A stretch of DNA of 64,000 bases from Hydractinia symbiolongicarpus (GCF_029227915.1 NC_079880.1:32605501-32669500); one strand, 5' to 3'; shown: positions 24,346 through 37,338, counted from the first letter of the stretch. Numbers and translations: made by a program. The notes: generated by a model not told the origin, from the letters alone.

Positions 24346-24792
24346 AAACAATAGAACATACTGTGTGAAATGAGTGAGAAGGATAAGAAGGAAAACGAAG
24401 GAGGAAAAAGCCCGTTTAAACAAGATTTCGGATACGATACGAAATCTTAAAAAAATATGTAATCCCGGAAAAGAGCTATGGTAGTTCAAATAATAAATAC
24501 AGACGATAACAGCTACATTATTCCGGGTCACTGTCTGAGCCGGACAGGGAAACATGCCTCTCTTCAGGATTAACCTTTTCGCCATTGGTAAGCACTGAAA
24601 TATAAAAAAATGTCATAGAAAAGCATTTGAGAAACCATATCTAATCCTAAGTTTTAAAACTGCAAGAGCTGTTGTTAAGATATCCCAATCAGAAGCACAC
24701 AATAAAGAAGAATCCTGAACATTTGACAAAACCAAAAAAAAATAAATATAAATATAAACTAGCACAATTAGGCAAAAGAAGCATTCAGCATA

Positions 24793-25410
24793 CCTCATTC
24801 GCATAAAAGTTGAAGCTATTGACATCTATCTCATTTTCCAATTATACTGTAAAAAAGCCAGTAGCTAGACATTTCTTTTTTGAGTATGCCGACTTCTTCT
24901 TCGCATCTTTTCAACAACTCATTTTCGTTGTCGCCACTATTTTTTAAACCCTACAGTACCTCAACCCGAATGTTTTCACAATGAGTGTAAAATCATGATA
25001 TATGAAGTGTCAAGAAATGTAACAACAATCCTACTTACCATCAATCTCTGTATTTTCCATCCATAAGAAATCAAAATCACTGTCTTCGCCAGACTTCTCC
25101 TCAACACGAGGTACACCAATGTCCCCGCAATGGTGTTATAACATTTCATGAAGTCTTTATCAACGTCTCCACAGATTTACATACTATGTAATTCAATCCT
25201 CCTTTTATTATCTGCCTTCTTTGTTTCTTGTTTGTCCTTATATGCATTGCTTCTGCCCATGAAATAAGGTGTCGTTGTCCTTTTCGCTTGCTGTTGTTAT
25301 TTTCAAGTTTTTCACGGAGCAACTTTTCCATTTTGCTAGCAGGATAATTCTTTGTTGAGATCCACTCTATATCTTTTGCATGAAACAAGAAGATATATTC
25401 AGATGATAGA
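24793..25410 (-). pseudogene. remnant of an unidentified protein gene (exon-like blocks)
   Basis: Three coding-like blocks on the minus strand. Block 1 (about 25388-25198) encodes EWISTKNYPASKMEKLLREK, a KRKGQRHLISWAEAMHIRT stretch and QIIKGGLNYI, before a GTATGT donor-like site. Block 2 (about 25131-25040) encodes HHCGDIGVPRVEEKSGEDSD, FDFLWMENTEID and ends at G|GTAAGTAGG. Block 3 (about 24835-24793) encodes ENEIDVNSFNFYANE before GAG|GTATGC. Acidic and basic patches and matching donors suggest a real, now decayed gene. I do not recognise the family. It may be downstream of the SAP exon at 38214-38463 on the same strand, but that link is speculative. Confidence 0.4.
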
Positions 25411-27229
25411 ATATATCTTACCTACTTTAATCATAGAAACTTTGCAAGATTGAATTGAATTGAAGAACACTTTCGAAAAGTGAATTTAAATTTCATGAAA
25501 TAGATTTTCGCCATGGAACCATTGTGTGATTGTTTTTTGAAGAGTACATACACATTTTCAATGTGTTTATTGAAATTTCAATACATTCTTGTTTCAATTA
25601 TTCCTTTTGAAATTTACTATATTGATCAGGAAGGAACCATTTTTAGCTCGAAATATACTTGCTCTGCACTTCACTCACAAGTTACCTAGTGTACCTAGTG
25701 TAGATAAACAACCACCTCCAATTTACATTCGCTCAGCGGTCATTTTTTTAAATAATGGAACAATATTCAGCAACCTTTCCCAACAAACTATCTCATGCTG
25801 ATTACGTAAGTCTCAAATGATTTTCCATTATAGAATACTTCATAGAATGTTATTAAACAATTGATATTTTATACTCTTAGCCTTTTACTTTGTGCAAATT
25901 TAGTACTATACTGTGAGTTCTTGTGTTATGGTAGTTATCCTTTTTAAACAATTTAGTTTTTTGCGGTTGTCTATACCATGGCAAACAACTCTGTTTGTGA
26001 GTGACCACGGTAAAATACACAGTATGGATTGGTGGCCCCCTAACTCACCGCTGGAGGCAAGAAAGAAGGTAAGATAACTCTTGTACGCGCCTAACTGACT
26101 GGCCATCTCCAAAAGCCACCCCCACCTCTCCCCCTCCTAGCTAATGACGGCAGTTTATTGTTTTCCACTTTCATATTAGAATCTTGATTACCTGTAAATA
26201 AACATTACCTACGTCCCCTAAACGACTATCGCGCAGAGAAACGCACAGTTCTGTGAAAAAACGAGTCTGTCTAGCCACAAATTTAGCCAGGAGACCCAGC
26301 GTTTTCCCTTCAAACCGCCTTTACGATCAATTTTTTCTTTCTCTATCAAAGAAAGCTTAAATAACTAGGCTAGTCATAAAGTATGATATGAAATGTTATG
26401 GAAGGTTGAGCTGGGTATCCTGGCTACAGACTCAGCCTAGTGTAAGTGGCGGCTTCTCAAGTTTGTAGATACCTGATGATGACGTTAATAAATAAATCTT
26501 AGTGTTATATTTTCTTGTTTGAAACAGGGAAGAGGATGGGGAACAAGGATGCAGTAGTCCGTAAACCGCGGAGCGCCCTGCAGTGCAGCGGATAGACGCA
26601 GCAGCGATGCGCTCCGTCCTGACATAGTCACCAGGTCTCTATATTATATGGATTCTCGGATTTCCTGAAAAAATCATCAATATATCCATTTTTCATACAT
26701 ATGGTCAATATGTCAATATTTAGAAGCCCGTTCATTGCAGTGCGTATGGACATAATATCAATTCTACATTATCGATATATTGTCCGTTTTTTATAGTGAG
26801 TATGTTGTAAAAACAAAGCCCTTAGAAGTCAAAAATGTCATAAGGAGAACATTTTAAACCTTGTCAAAACCCAACAACTTTACTATTCAAATCTGGCTGT
26901 TCAAATCTTCGTTGTTGAACCATTAAAAAGCAATGTAAAGAGCCTTAACTTTTGATTAATCACGGTAGAAAAATTCGAAGAGCTTAAATTTCTGATTTGT
27001 TTCCATTTTAAAAAAGCAGCAAAAGATAAATAAGAATCTCCTCCATATCGTTACTTACCGGTACTGGCTTGGATAGAACTTGATGATGTGGTTACAAAAG
27101 ACTGGGTAAGAAAGCGTACGGCGGTTCTTATGATCAATGGCAATTAAAAATAATTAAAATACCGGAGATTAATGTAGTTTATTCTATTACACCGCAATTT
27201 TGCACACAAAAAGATAGAATAAGTGTATT
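25411..27229. other. interior of foldback element, no gene recognised
   Basis: Mixed sequence with a short GC-richer patch around 26560-26630. No supported coding sequence, RNA gene or inverted repeat was found. Confidence 0.4.
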
Positions 27230-27395
27230 ACTGAATGAATTACAAATTTTGAATTGATTTGGATTATTGTTTGTTGCAGTATGAAACTAATTACTGCACA
27301 CCCTGTTGTTCTTTAATTTGAACTACCACCTTTTAAAGATGGATTGGATTCGAACCAATAACTTTCATAGTCTTGCAACAATAGACTTAATTTAC
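27230..27395 (-). mobile_element. tRNA-derived SINE-like repeat, copy 1
   Basis: Shares about 135 bp with 32879-33016. On the minus strand it contains a canonical RNA polymerase III B box, GGTTCGAATCC, within a tRNA-like T arm (ATTGG TTCGAAT CCAAT). No A box could be placed, so it is probably truncated or decayed. Confidence 0.6.
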
Positions 27396-28189
27396 TTGGA
27401 ATTCACGAAATTCAATGTCACTTCAAATAAAAACACATCATAAAGCTTGTTGTTACAAAATTAATTGTGAGTTAAAAACCGTAGCTAAGTATTACAGGTT
27501 TGTTGAAACTGTTGTCTCCTTGAATTAACAAACTTTAGACTTTCGCCAAATTTTTTTTTAAAGTAAAGGGTGTAGCCACCTATCTGAAAACTTTGTTGCA
27601 GCCAACTGGTTTTCGGCTATTTTCGCTTTTTAGCCAGATTTTTTTAAAAATTCACGTTAATTTAATGTCCCTTATTAAAGTGTAACGTAAATATCCAGGA
27701 CGTTTAAAAAGCTACTAGTTGTATTTTTCTGACATCGCAACAGCGATTATAGCCAGGGACGAGGTTGTATTATTATAACCTCGCTACGGACGACGTTGTA
27801 CTTATATAACATAACACAAGTTCAGCTGGGAAGAGGCCAGGGAAGGGCTGCAGAAAGTTAGTATGTATCACCATGCTCGGCAGCATGGCTGCATGTATTA
27901 ATGTAACTGTGTCTCTTTTATTATTTGCAGAGTAATTAATTACCCAATGGGTTATGGCATATGCTCGTCATTCATAAAACAACGCATCCATCCATACCGT
28001 ACCGTACGCATTTAATTTTTGCAACGTGAAATTCATCGTTAAACAAATTTTAAAATTCTGGTTAAATACTAAGAATTAAAACGCAAAGGTCTACTAAATA
28101 TCTCGATTAACATTTAAGGTCTTTTTTTATCACATGAAATGTGTACAACTGTTCTAAATTTTAACGAGTTTGTTCGGAAACAAAAAAGC

Positions 28190-29530
28190 AAGGGGAAACT
28201 TTATTCTAGTCAGTACACAAGCAAGCGAATTGAATTAAGTAATTGGGAAAGATGTCCTATTAGGGTAGATATTTAGGCAATTAGCCTGGCACATCCACAC
28301 CTACACATACAATACTGAAAACAAAATTTAGGAAACTATTCCCGCAATATATACGATATTGAATGTTTTGTGAAGCTAAACAAGGCAAATCTTATTCTGA
28401 TTAAAAAACAATTAGACAAGTAGCGAAACCTATCAACTCATCATTAAAAAAGTATTTTGGGGAATAATCTTACGCAATATAAAAAAAAGAACAGAATAAA
28501 AAACGGTCCAACGATCACTTTTTTCTACTCAAAAATCGAAAGGGCGAGTAGCACGCGCGTGCGTATATCATTGCATGTGCATACATCAAAGGTTTTGTTA
28601 AAGCTCTCTCGCACCTTGTAGGAAGAAGCTCGCACCAAATGAAATGTTCAATGTACTTGCAAGCGAATAAAAAAGCCTTTCTTCTACTTTGTAAACAGGC
28701 AAGGGAGCAAAAGATCCTGACATACAACCTAAAAGATATCTGATAAAAACGCTATCGCGAAAGGTGAAGTATTAAATCTCTTGGTCGGCCAATTCGAGAA
28801 AAGACTTTATTCCACTCAGAAAACAGGCACGAGAGTGTTAGACCTATCCATACATCATTTGAAATGAGAATTTTGGAAGTTGCCTTTCACGCTGAATATA
28901 ATGTTAGATATCCATACACTACTAAAAAGGAGATTTAGCTAGTAAGCGAATCAAAAGCGAAACTTTATTCTACACCACAAAGAAGCAATCAAGAAGAAGA
29001 ACCTACCAGATATGTCTAAAAACACTTCATTCCACTCCGATAACAATCACGCGCGATAATATCAGATGTCCTAGCATGTAAATTCACGGGAAGACTTTAT
29101 TGCACTCAGTAAGAAGCAGGAACAAGGGAGACCGATCCATACCACCATACAATATTAAAAGGATATTTTGCAAAATACCTTCAGGCGGAAAAACATACAG
29201 CATGTCCTAGCAGACCTGTGTATACAAAATTAGTTCTACTCAGTAAACAACCAATCAAATGAGAGATCCATCCATACCTTATAAAAATAGAGATTTTATC
29301 AATATACATGCATCATTTGAAAAACGCATTTTTTGATCTTACCCTTCGCGCGAATTAAAATATTTAGCACGCCAACCTTAGATGTTCTAACAGCTCAATT
29401 CACGGAATACTTTATTCGACGCAGTAAAAATGAAGGAATGTGGGACACCTATCCATACATCTATCAAAAGAGAGATATTGAAACAAGCAGTAGAGTTGAA
29501 TAACTATCCATACACAAATAAAAACGATAT
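28190..29530. repeat. diverged tandem repeat with ACTTTATTCYACTCAGTAAA core
   Basis: Recurring blocks near 28197, 28803, 28972, 29092, 29225 and 29410 contain CTTTATTCCACTCAGTAA, an AAGCAA/ACAAG segment, then GACCTATCCATACATC, ATTTGAAA and GAGATTTTG. Blocks are about 100-200 bp and well diverged. The stretch looks like an old satellite or subterminal repeat inside the foldback element. It has no supported gene; the open frame at 28515-28727 is part of the repeat. Confidence 0.6.
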
Positions 29531-30162
29531 TTCAGAAAAATACTTGTGTGTATCATATGTTTTTTTTGCTGTTCATAGGAAGCAGTTTAATGTGATTTTG
29601 AACTTTCAATATTTTTAAAACTAAAACCATGATAAAAATGATAAAAATGTATATGGACTTTTTTTGTTCGTAGCTGTTAGAAAAACTATTGGAGGGACAT
29701 AGTTATTAATATAGTCTAACTAGCTAAATAAAATTGAGTTATGACTGTTATGGTTGCTACGAAGTTAAGTTATATTGTGCTGTCCTAGGCCCGTTCTTAA
29801 GGCTCTCTAGCCATTGAACGCTACGACTTTCTCATAATAACCGGTTGAAAATAGCTATTAGGTAATAATAGTATGAATAGAATTTGATTTAGCTAATATT
29901 GGGTATATTTTGACTCCTAAAAAGAAATAGTACTCTAGCATTTTTTTTTTTTGCAAAACGGTAAAATTTGTTGAGTTATTTCTAAAAGGTTTTAGTAATT
30001 CTAATAGACTAAGGCAGTTCACAAGATAGTTAGCGTATTGCTCTGAATAGCCCCGTCATCATGCTCCATCCATACTACACGAAGGTAGCATAGAAGCACA
30101 CAGTATGTTACAAAAAAATTATGGTCCTTTTTTGAACATTATATTTAATTAAAACGTATATA

Positions 30163-30342
30163 CAGTTGACTCTCTCCGATCCGAATCTCTATTATCCGAA
30201 TTTTTAACTATAATCCAAACAAAATAAAAATCAGCGTCAATTTTCCTTAAGAAACTCTCATAATCTACTTTCTACTATCCGACTCTCTGTAATCTGAAAG
30301 AGAATTATCCCCCTTGAGATTCGGATTAGAGAGAGTCAACTG
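30163..30342. mobile_element. 180-bp pogo/Tigger-type MITE
   Basis: TIRs CAGTTGACTCTCTCCGATCC (left) and the reverse complement of the right end (CAGTTGACTCTCTCTAATCC), both followed by GAATCTC. A TA dinucleotide flanks each side (30161-30162, 30343-30344). The CAGT start and TA duplication fit the Tc1/mariner-pogo group. No coding sequence. Confidence 0.85.
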
Positions 30343-30489
30343 TACATACATTTCAATAAAATAATTTGTTATAATTTTTCTATACCGAAAAATCGCCGCT
30401 TTATTAAAAGAAAAATGCTATTCAGTTGATGTCGACATAAGTATGATATATAAAGGTAGCAGAACTACTTTAGGATCCACTGACAGAGA

Positions 30490-30867
30490 TGCGACAAGGT
30501 TAGATGAAAAGACTGATCGACTTCCTCGAACACATATGCATATAGACTTGATAAGCGCAAAACAAATGTTACGTCATATCCATGCTGAAAGTTTTAAAAA
30601 ATGTTGTTTACGCTTTTCAGAAATCATTTCAGAAAGCCGAGTATAGAACTTTCGACACACGCGACCCATTCCGCCACACACGGATATCGCTAGTGGCGTT
30701 AAAGTTTCATGCTCTACTTGCAAAATAAGTTTATTGTAATTTTTCTTTTTTTCCATTTTATTTACATCATATGCTTTTGGTATCACACCTTCGCATCTAA
30801 AAATGCCATTTGACCAGTGTTCCAAAAGCCTCTTGTGCATACATAACTCTCGATTCCTGAGAAACAT
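30490..30867 (-). pseudogene. decayed non-LTR reverse transcriptase C-terminal fragment
   Basis: On the minus strand, KKKNYNKLILQVEHETLTPL, then CGGMGRVCRKFYTRLSEMI and, after an in-frame TGA, RNICFALIKSICICVRGSR. The order VEHGTFTPL, GGMG..C..F...L, and ALLCIRGSR is what I recall for the C-terminal tail of reverse-transcriptase proteins in cnidarian and fish LINE-type elements. A short tail fragment only, with at least one stop. It lies inside the foldback element. Confidence 0.6.
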
Positions 30868-31747
30868 TCGCTGTCCACTGGCTCAATGGCTCACCAGGTA
30901 ACTGTTGTAGACACGGTTCAATGCGTACATCATGACAAACCTCTTTTAGTTACATCCCCGTGACATTACGGATTTCATTGTCTAAGCGAAAGGAAGCCAC
31001 ATTATTTGCATGACAAAGCATGATCAATTGTGAACTTGAAATTCGAATCTGAGCCCAGAAGCATAGCTTGTTAATTGTGTATCTCTCGTTCCTTGAAGGT
31101 AGTCAGTCAACTAGATACACTGCTTCCTGGTTGATATCGTTCAGTCTGATTTCCTGCTTACACATTTCACTTCTGACATGATCAAGAATGACACTAATCT
31201 TAGTAATTTATTTTGTTTGATTGTTTTTTCTTTTGTTTCAGTTCTGGATCTTCTTCATATTGTCGAGTCTGTTTTTTTATTTGTTTACCAAGATATTCAG
31301 TTATTTGTGATAAGTTTTAGAATATTCGTAAGACGACCAAGTTTAACCGGGAGTGACAGCAGTTGTCTCTCGTTATTGTTTACTTTAATACCTCCCGTCA
31401 GTGCTGGTATTAATTCGAATTAATAACTACGAGTACTTCTTCCAATAATTATATTATGTGTGGTATGTTTGCATACAGTATGTTAATTTATGCTTGTAGC
31501 CAGCCACTGATAAAACAACTTTATGTCCCTTGCGACTCTGTTTTAGCAATTTTACTCAGCATCTTTAATTCATTAATCCAATCTTCTACCTTATCCAAAA
31601 ATATATCCACCTTTCAAGCTTCTTGAACCAATTACATTATTACATTATTACCAATTACATGTTACAAACTGCGGTGTGATAAATTAGTTTCCTCAAAAAA
31701 TTATTTTTTTAACTAAATTTTACTTATTGGATTTGATTTTCACATGG

Positions 31748-31957
31748 CAACTACAATCATGTTCATAATAGTTTTGGAAAAACCACTTTCCCCCTCCCCC
31801 CACTCTTCAGTGTTGGTTGGAGGTCTTTTCCAGAGTCGCCGGCAGTATTTTGGGGCACAAATCAACACAAAATCAACACTGACTGTTGGGGGAGAGGGGG
31901 GAAACTCTGAAAAAAGCCTCAAAAGCCGTTTTTCCAATAATTTATGAACACGATTGT
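31748..31957. mobile_element. foldback MITE, copy 1
   Basis: About 205 bp with ends ACAATCATGTTCATAA and its inverse. Internal inverted segments (TCAGTGTTG versus CAACACTGA; CCCCCTCCCC versus GGGGGAGAGGGG) mean that nearly the whole unit could fold on itself. The same element is at 32556-32762 with only a few differences. Confidence 0.8.
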
Positions 31958-32149
31958 CTGTAAATGACATAAAAAATTGAAAAGGGGTTGCCCTTGTTTA
32001 GAGCCAAAATTTTGCTTTGATGACACGTTACACACGTTCCGTACACGTTCCACACCCGTTCCAAGGTGCTCCACCATCGGTTGAACCTAAATTGAACACG
32101 TTCCACACGTACCGTCAAATTCAATGAAATTGAAGTAAATTTTAATTTT

Positions 32150-32272
32150 TATAAAAAATTGACGGAACGTGTGAAACGTGTGCTACTGCAGTCTCCTCTT
32201 GTACACTTGGCTATGGAACTTGAGTGGAACGTGTGCGGAACGTGTGTGGAACGTGTGTGTTTTCCATTTCTT
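32150..32272. repeat. GGAACGTGTG-rich short repeat patch
   Basis: Several copies of GGAACGTGTG lie on the plus strand (32164-32262) and the inverse ACACGTTCC on the left (32030-32110). They form an irregular inverted cluster with no coding role seen. Confidence 0.45.
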
Positions 32273-32555
32273 TTATACTACAAAGTGTCTATGTTATACA
32301 AAGAACAATTTTAGTCATGTATATACAATATATAAGCATATAAAAGCTCTTGCCACATACGACAAACAATAAGAAACAAACAGACATTAGGAGGCCTGGA
32401 ACCTAGTTTATGAAACAAGAAAACCAACCAGCTCTGCATGCACGGTATAAGGAATGACAAAGTAGTACTTGTCCTTAATTCAGCCAACACAAACGCACAC
32501 AAAAGCTTTTGTAAAAAAAAAGCCACTTAAAAAAACTAAGTCTCACATTATAGAG

Positions 32556-32762
32556 ACAATCATGTTCATAATAGTTTTGGAAAAACCACTTTCCCCCTCC
32601 CCTCACTCTTCAGTGTTGGTTGGAGGTCTTTTCCAGAGTCGCCGGCAGTATTTTGGGGCACAAATCAACACAAAATCAACACTGACTGTAGGGGGAGAGG
32701 GGGGAAACTCTGAAAAAAGCCTCAAAAGCCGTTTTTCCAATAATTTATGAACATGATTGTAG
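32556..32762. mobile_element. foldback MITE, copy 2
   Basis: Nearly identical to copy 1 (three or four substitutions seen by eye) and in the same orientation, 800 bp away. The open frames read through both copies are an incidental result of the repeat. Confidence 0.8.
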
Positions 32763-32878
32763 TTATAGCTCAGCAAAACCTGAATAACTGAACGTATATC
32801 CCGAGTAAATTAAAAAATTTCCTTCTTTCATTTCTTTTCTTATAGTTACCTCTTTTTTTGAAACATTTGTTTATAAAA

Positions 32879-33016
32879 TTTTTTGAATTGATTTGCATTA
32901 TTGTTTGTTGCAGTATGAAACTAATTACACACCATGTTGTTCTTCCATTTGAACTACCACCTTTTAAAGATGGATTGGATTCGAACCAATAACTTTCATG
33001 GTTTTACAACAATGGA
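32879..33016 (-). mobile_element. tRNA-derived SINE-like repeat, copy 2
   Basis: Second copy of the repeat at 27230-27395, with the same B box (GGTTCGAATCC on the minus strand) and the same TTGTTTGTTGCAGTATGAAA start region. Slightly diverged, same orientation. Confidence 0.6.
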
Positions 33017-33676
33017 AATATTTTTTAAATAACATAACACAGAAATACAAAAGGTCACACATAGTATCAGTATTTACACAAAACTAATTTTGTTACCAGA
33101 AAACTTCCTTATCCCACTCTTCCAAGAATCATTTTCATCAAAGTTTTTTTTGGTTTTACCTGCATTAGAAATACAAAAAAAAACAAAAAAAAAACAGTAA
33201 AGAAGCAAAAATTACCACCAAATTGATTAACATAAAAAGCAAAGTATAAATTAGAACAGAAAAATCCCAAAAAGAGTTGTGAACAAAAAACATTGCGCAT
33301 CATCATTAAATTAAAACAACAGAAATTTATCTAGTTTTTAAAATCATTACACTGTAAAACTAATTCCACCACTCCACGATTGTTATAAATTAAAACAGGG
33401 TGTAAAAGTTTCAGAAATTGCTTATTCAATTTTTCAGCATAAGTCGCAATAAAGCCTTGAGGTAGGAAATTAGCTGACTGAAGAGAGGGATATACTTCAA
33501 CTTAGGGGTATTTCAACTGGCAATATTACCTGTACATATAACATGTCCCTCCTGAAAGTCAATATACTGAATAAAAATTTGACTACTTATTCGAATAATT
33601 ATGGTACCAAGTTAGCAGTATCTCTACACTGTCTCAGTTTAACAAGGATTGTACAGATTTCAGACATGTCTAGCCT

Positions 33677-35126
33677 AGTTAAAGGGGAACTCCAGTAAAA
33701 ATCACTTTTCTTTTTTTTGTTTGTTTTATACGTACTCAGAAAAGCATAAGAAATCAAAAAAAACTTACTTTACTTGTTTTTCTTATTTAAAATTGTTGTA
33801 CAAGCCTTCGATATTCAATTTTTTTCTCATAAAAAACAGACAGGCGCGATTTCGTTTCGGACTGGACCCGATTATAAATAATGACATCACATTGTGCAGA
33901 AAGTTTAAGCAAGCGCATGTTAAGACCTATAAATACAGCTTACATTAAATCGCTTTTTGTATGTAATTTACGTTTAAATCTTTAAAAAATGGTTAGTTGC
34001 TCTGTGTTTCTACCGATCGATCAGAGAAGTGTAAAGAAGTAAGTTTTCACAGAATCCCGTCTGTGAAAAAGAAAGAACTCAAAAACGGCTAAACAAAATA
34101 CGTCGTGCAGGTGATCTACCAAGCGATCAAAGTTTTTATATTTGGTTGGTGCACTTCACAGATAGTTCTTTTAAAAGATATCTGCAGGAAATAAACTTCC
34201 ATATTAAGATACTCTGCCACTTTGTAAAAATGCCATTTTAGCTAGTGAACGCGATTAAAGTTTCTCATTTCTTCTCATCTCAATATTTGTACTTATATCC
34301 ACAGAACTCAACCAAATAACGTTTTGTACATTTTTATATTAAATAAGAGAACATTATACGAATTTCCAATACAAACACAGACAAAAAAGCTCAAGTTTCT
34401 ATTCTTTGTTTTTCAAAAAAGAAGCTTTTTTGATGGAAGGACATGCCAAGTATTTTCAGGGGGTAAATGTACCCATTTTCTTCAATCTTTGTAACTTTAT
34501 AACGGCTGCATGTAATGCTGATAATGCAGTTTCTAAAACAGCTTTGTCAAAACAACCACTTGTAAGTCAGTAGCTTCTGCAACACATTTATGACCTACCA
34601 TAATCATAAGATTGATTTTTATTTATACAATAATAATACCCCGTTTTACCAACTTATCTAGACCCGAACATTATTTGATTTTATATCACGCATTTCAATG
34701 GTCCTCCATCACGGAGAAAATTTCAACGTTACATAAAATTTGTTTACATTTGTGCGCAAAAAAAGCGCGTGCAGAGAAAAAATATTGCTGAACTGTAAAA
34801 AAAATAAATTGGCTTGTAAAGTATGAAAGATTTTTTAATGAAGCAAATGATAAAGTTTTTTGACGAAAAGAATGTTAAAAAAGCGATTAAGTATATTTAT
34901 TTCTTAAAAAAAAAAATATTTTGCTAAGAACGTTGCTTGAGCCAGTAAAAGACACCTCATCACTTTGCATCATTATTAATTTCTCCCTTGTGAGACAGAA
35001 GAGGTTCGAAGTCGTGTGGCTGTAGCTTTGTAAAGTCTTTTTCATGAAGAGAATTATCCGATTCTGTTTTATATAACATTTTTTTTTTAAATATTTTTTT
35101 TTCACTGGAGTGCTCCTTTAACTAAG
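33677..35126. mobile_element. 1.45-kb DNA transposon remnant with THAP fragment
   Basis: The left end TTAAAGGGGAACTCCAGTAA matches the inverse of the right end (TTAAAGGAGCACTCCAGTGA). A decayed THAP-domain sequence lies between, so it is probably a deleted copy of a THAP-containing transposon. The interior after 34300 is AT-rich and non-coding. Confidence 0.65.
33990..34245 (+). pseudogene. decayed THAP zinc-finger fragment
   Basis: It starts MVSCSVF, is interrupted by a frameshift and a stop (near 34039), and resumes as RLNKIRRAGDLPSDQSFYIW, LVHFTDSSFKRYL, up to MPF and TAG. The layout fits a C2CH THAP domain, but one metal ligand position reads W instead of C. Non-functional. Confidence 0.6.
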
Positions 35127-36935
35127 TTTTCTTTGAGATATTAAAATTGAGTTTTTTATATAATAATTTTTCAGTGCAACCCGAATTAAAATCAACCAAT
35201 ATGCATAAAGCCAGCATGGACACATCTAACATTAAAGAAGAAAAGATTTACCAATAATGATCACGTGAGCAAAGAACAATAGAAGTTCTTGCCTTAAAGT
35301 ATTGTCCAAATTTCTTTCATACAAGACAAAAAATATCTTCGGATCAATTGTATTTCAAGTGGCAAAAAGTATTCCTACTACTAAAGTGAACACACAGCAC
35401 TATTTGTCTTTCTTTAAAAAATAAGCTTACTCAAAATAATTAACAAAATTCAATCTAGCTCAGGCTACAGAAATATAATTATATGCTTAACTCAGATATC
35501 TTTGAATAGATGACGTACACTGTCTCTTTTTTTCAAAAATAAATATAAATGTGCCAGCTCTTTCAGAACATGTATTCAGTATGGAATTAGCTGCATTTCA
35601 TGTTGGTGGAAATTATATTTAAAAAAATATTCTCTTTATATAAAAAATCAACCCTGGCCTACTTTTCCACCACATCAGATTTTAAAAACTAACGTTTTCC
35701 TCAAAAAATTATTTTTTAATTTTTTTATAAAATTATTATTCAGCAGATAATTGAAAAAAACAACAACACCAATTTAAACTTTTTAATAGGAAATTTCCAC
35801 AGTTAATGTGTACCATTAATAGCATGGCTTTCCAATGAATGGCTGTAATAAGTATTATGACAATCAACAGCGTAAGTTATTGTTGCCAGAAATTGTATAC
35901 TGGAAAGAATCAATTTTTATATGTAAATTATACCTATTATCATTATTTTCCTCAAAAAGTTATTTTTTGGTCTTATAACAGCAGATCACTGAGAATTTAC
36001 GGAACTAAAAATCTTGTGGTAACATTTTTAAAATTAAAAATCTTGATTTTGTAAACATTAAATGCACAAATCCTAACAAATTATAAATTTTTTAAAAATA
36101 AATTGGAATGATCATCTGTTTTAAAACATCAATGCACATGCATCTTGCCCACGAAAAAAAGAATTGTATGGAGCAAAAGATTGAAATGGAATTAGAGTTT
36201 AAAAAAGAATGTCTTTTAGTAAGGAACACAATCGTTACGAGAAAATATAACCTGCTGTGAAAAGATAATCTGCGGCCATGTTGAGGGGCGGATTGACACG
36301 GCAAACGAAATAGTAGATGATTGCAGTGAATACAACATCGTACGACATAGCCCTCCCTTTGTCATGTATTTCTGCAGTATATATTTGCTATAGGTTACTT
36401 CTACCGACAAAACAATGTGTTAATATATTTAACACTTTTAAACCATTCAATAAGTGAATACTAAAAATTAAAAAATTGGATGCGCAAATTCTCCAATATA
36501 GATTCATGCGTGTTGTTTTTTTCATGGAATTCCTGGTAAAATGTGCATATGTTATACAGTGATAGTCTTGATCTCTAGTTCTGATTCACTGGTGGGACTG
36601 TCAAGATTGAGGCCCTGGACGCCACTTCAATTTTAATCTTTAATAGATCCCAGTATTGTCATACCATCAGTGAGTCAAACCTTTTGAGCCATCGAATTAT
36701 TTTTATAGATATTTTCTGATACCTCAATATTTCAGCTTTCCTTTCAGGCTGCATCCTTTTCCATTTCTGAAAAGACAACCGATAGCCAATGATATATTGT
36801 AGTAATGTTGTGTATCGTAATAATTGAGATTTACTTTTAAAATTTCAGAATATAGGTCTATACTTTAAGTTTACGTATTTTCCAGGTTATTTGAAACCCT
36901 GGTTTGTGTAAAGGAGGAAATCTCGAGGTTACTTG
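35127..36935. other. interior of foldback element, no gene recognised
   Basis: AT-rich sequence. An open minus-strand stretch around 36216-36410 looks partly coding-like but has no recognisable motif. No RNA gene seen. Confidence 0.4.
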
Positions 36936-37090
36936 TGGGGCCGTAGATTAGTGGTTATAGCTCTCGTACTCTGACCGGGACTGGATTCCTCTTGATGGAG
37001 ATTCAACATGGGTGAGTGAATCTGAATGTTACCATAGCCCCGGTTTAATTGGTTACCAGAAGTTCAGAATAAAAGAAGTGAAGTTTATTC
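36936..37090 (+). mobile_element. tRNA-derived SINE-like repeat, second family
   Basis: GGGGCCGTAGATTAGTGGTT, then ATAGCTCTCG resembles a tRNA 5' half with an RNA polymerase III A box (TAGATTAGTGG). A loose B-box-like GGAGATTCAAC follows near 36999. The tail is A-rich toward 37090. Confidence 0.5.
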
Positions 37091-37338
37091 AAAAGAAATA
37101 CCACAGCCCATTTATCTTTTATCATTCAGCACAGTGGGTGTTCTTTTTAACTTACTAATTACAGGCTTTTTATTAGTAGCTAGCTAAACATTGGCTTTAT
37201 AGTAAAAATAAATATACAGCTACTTTACCACCGAAAGCCTTAATACAAGCTGGAATTCAGAATTAACAGTTCTTTATGCATTTCAAGCCTTCAAAGAGTG
37301 GAAACACTTTGAACGATAGCTGGCATCCAAATTACATA

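Noticed and set aside
31740-31970. Open frames on both strands
   Set aside because: They are readings of a self-complementary MITE, repeated at 32556-32762.
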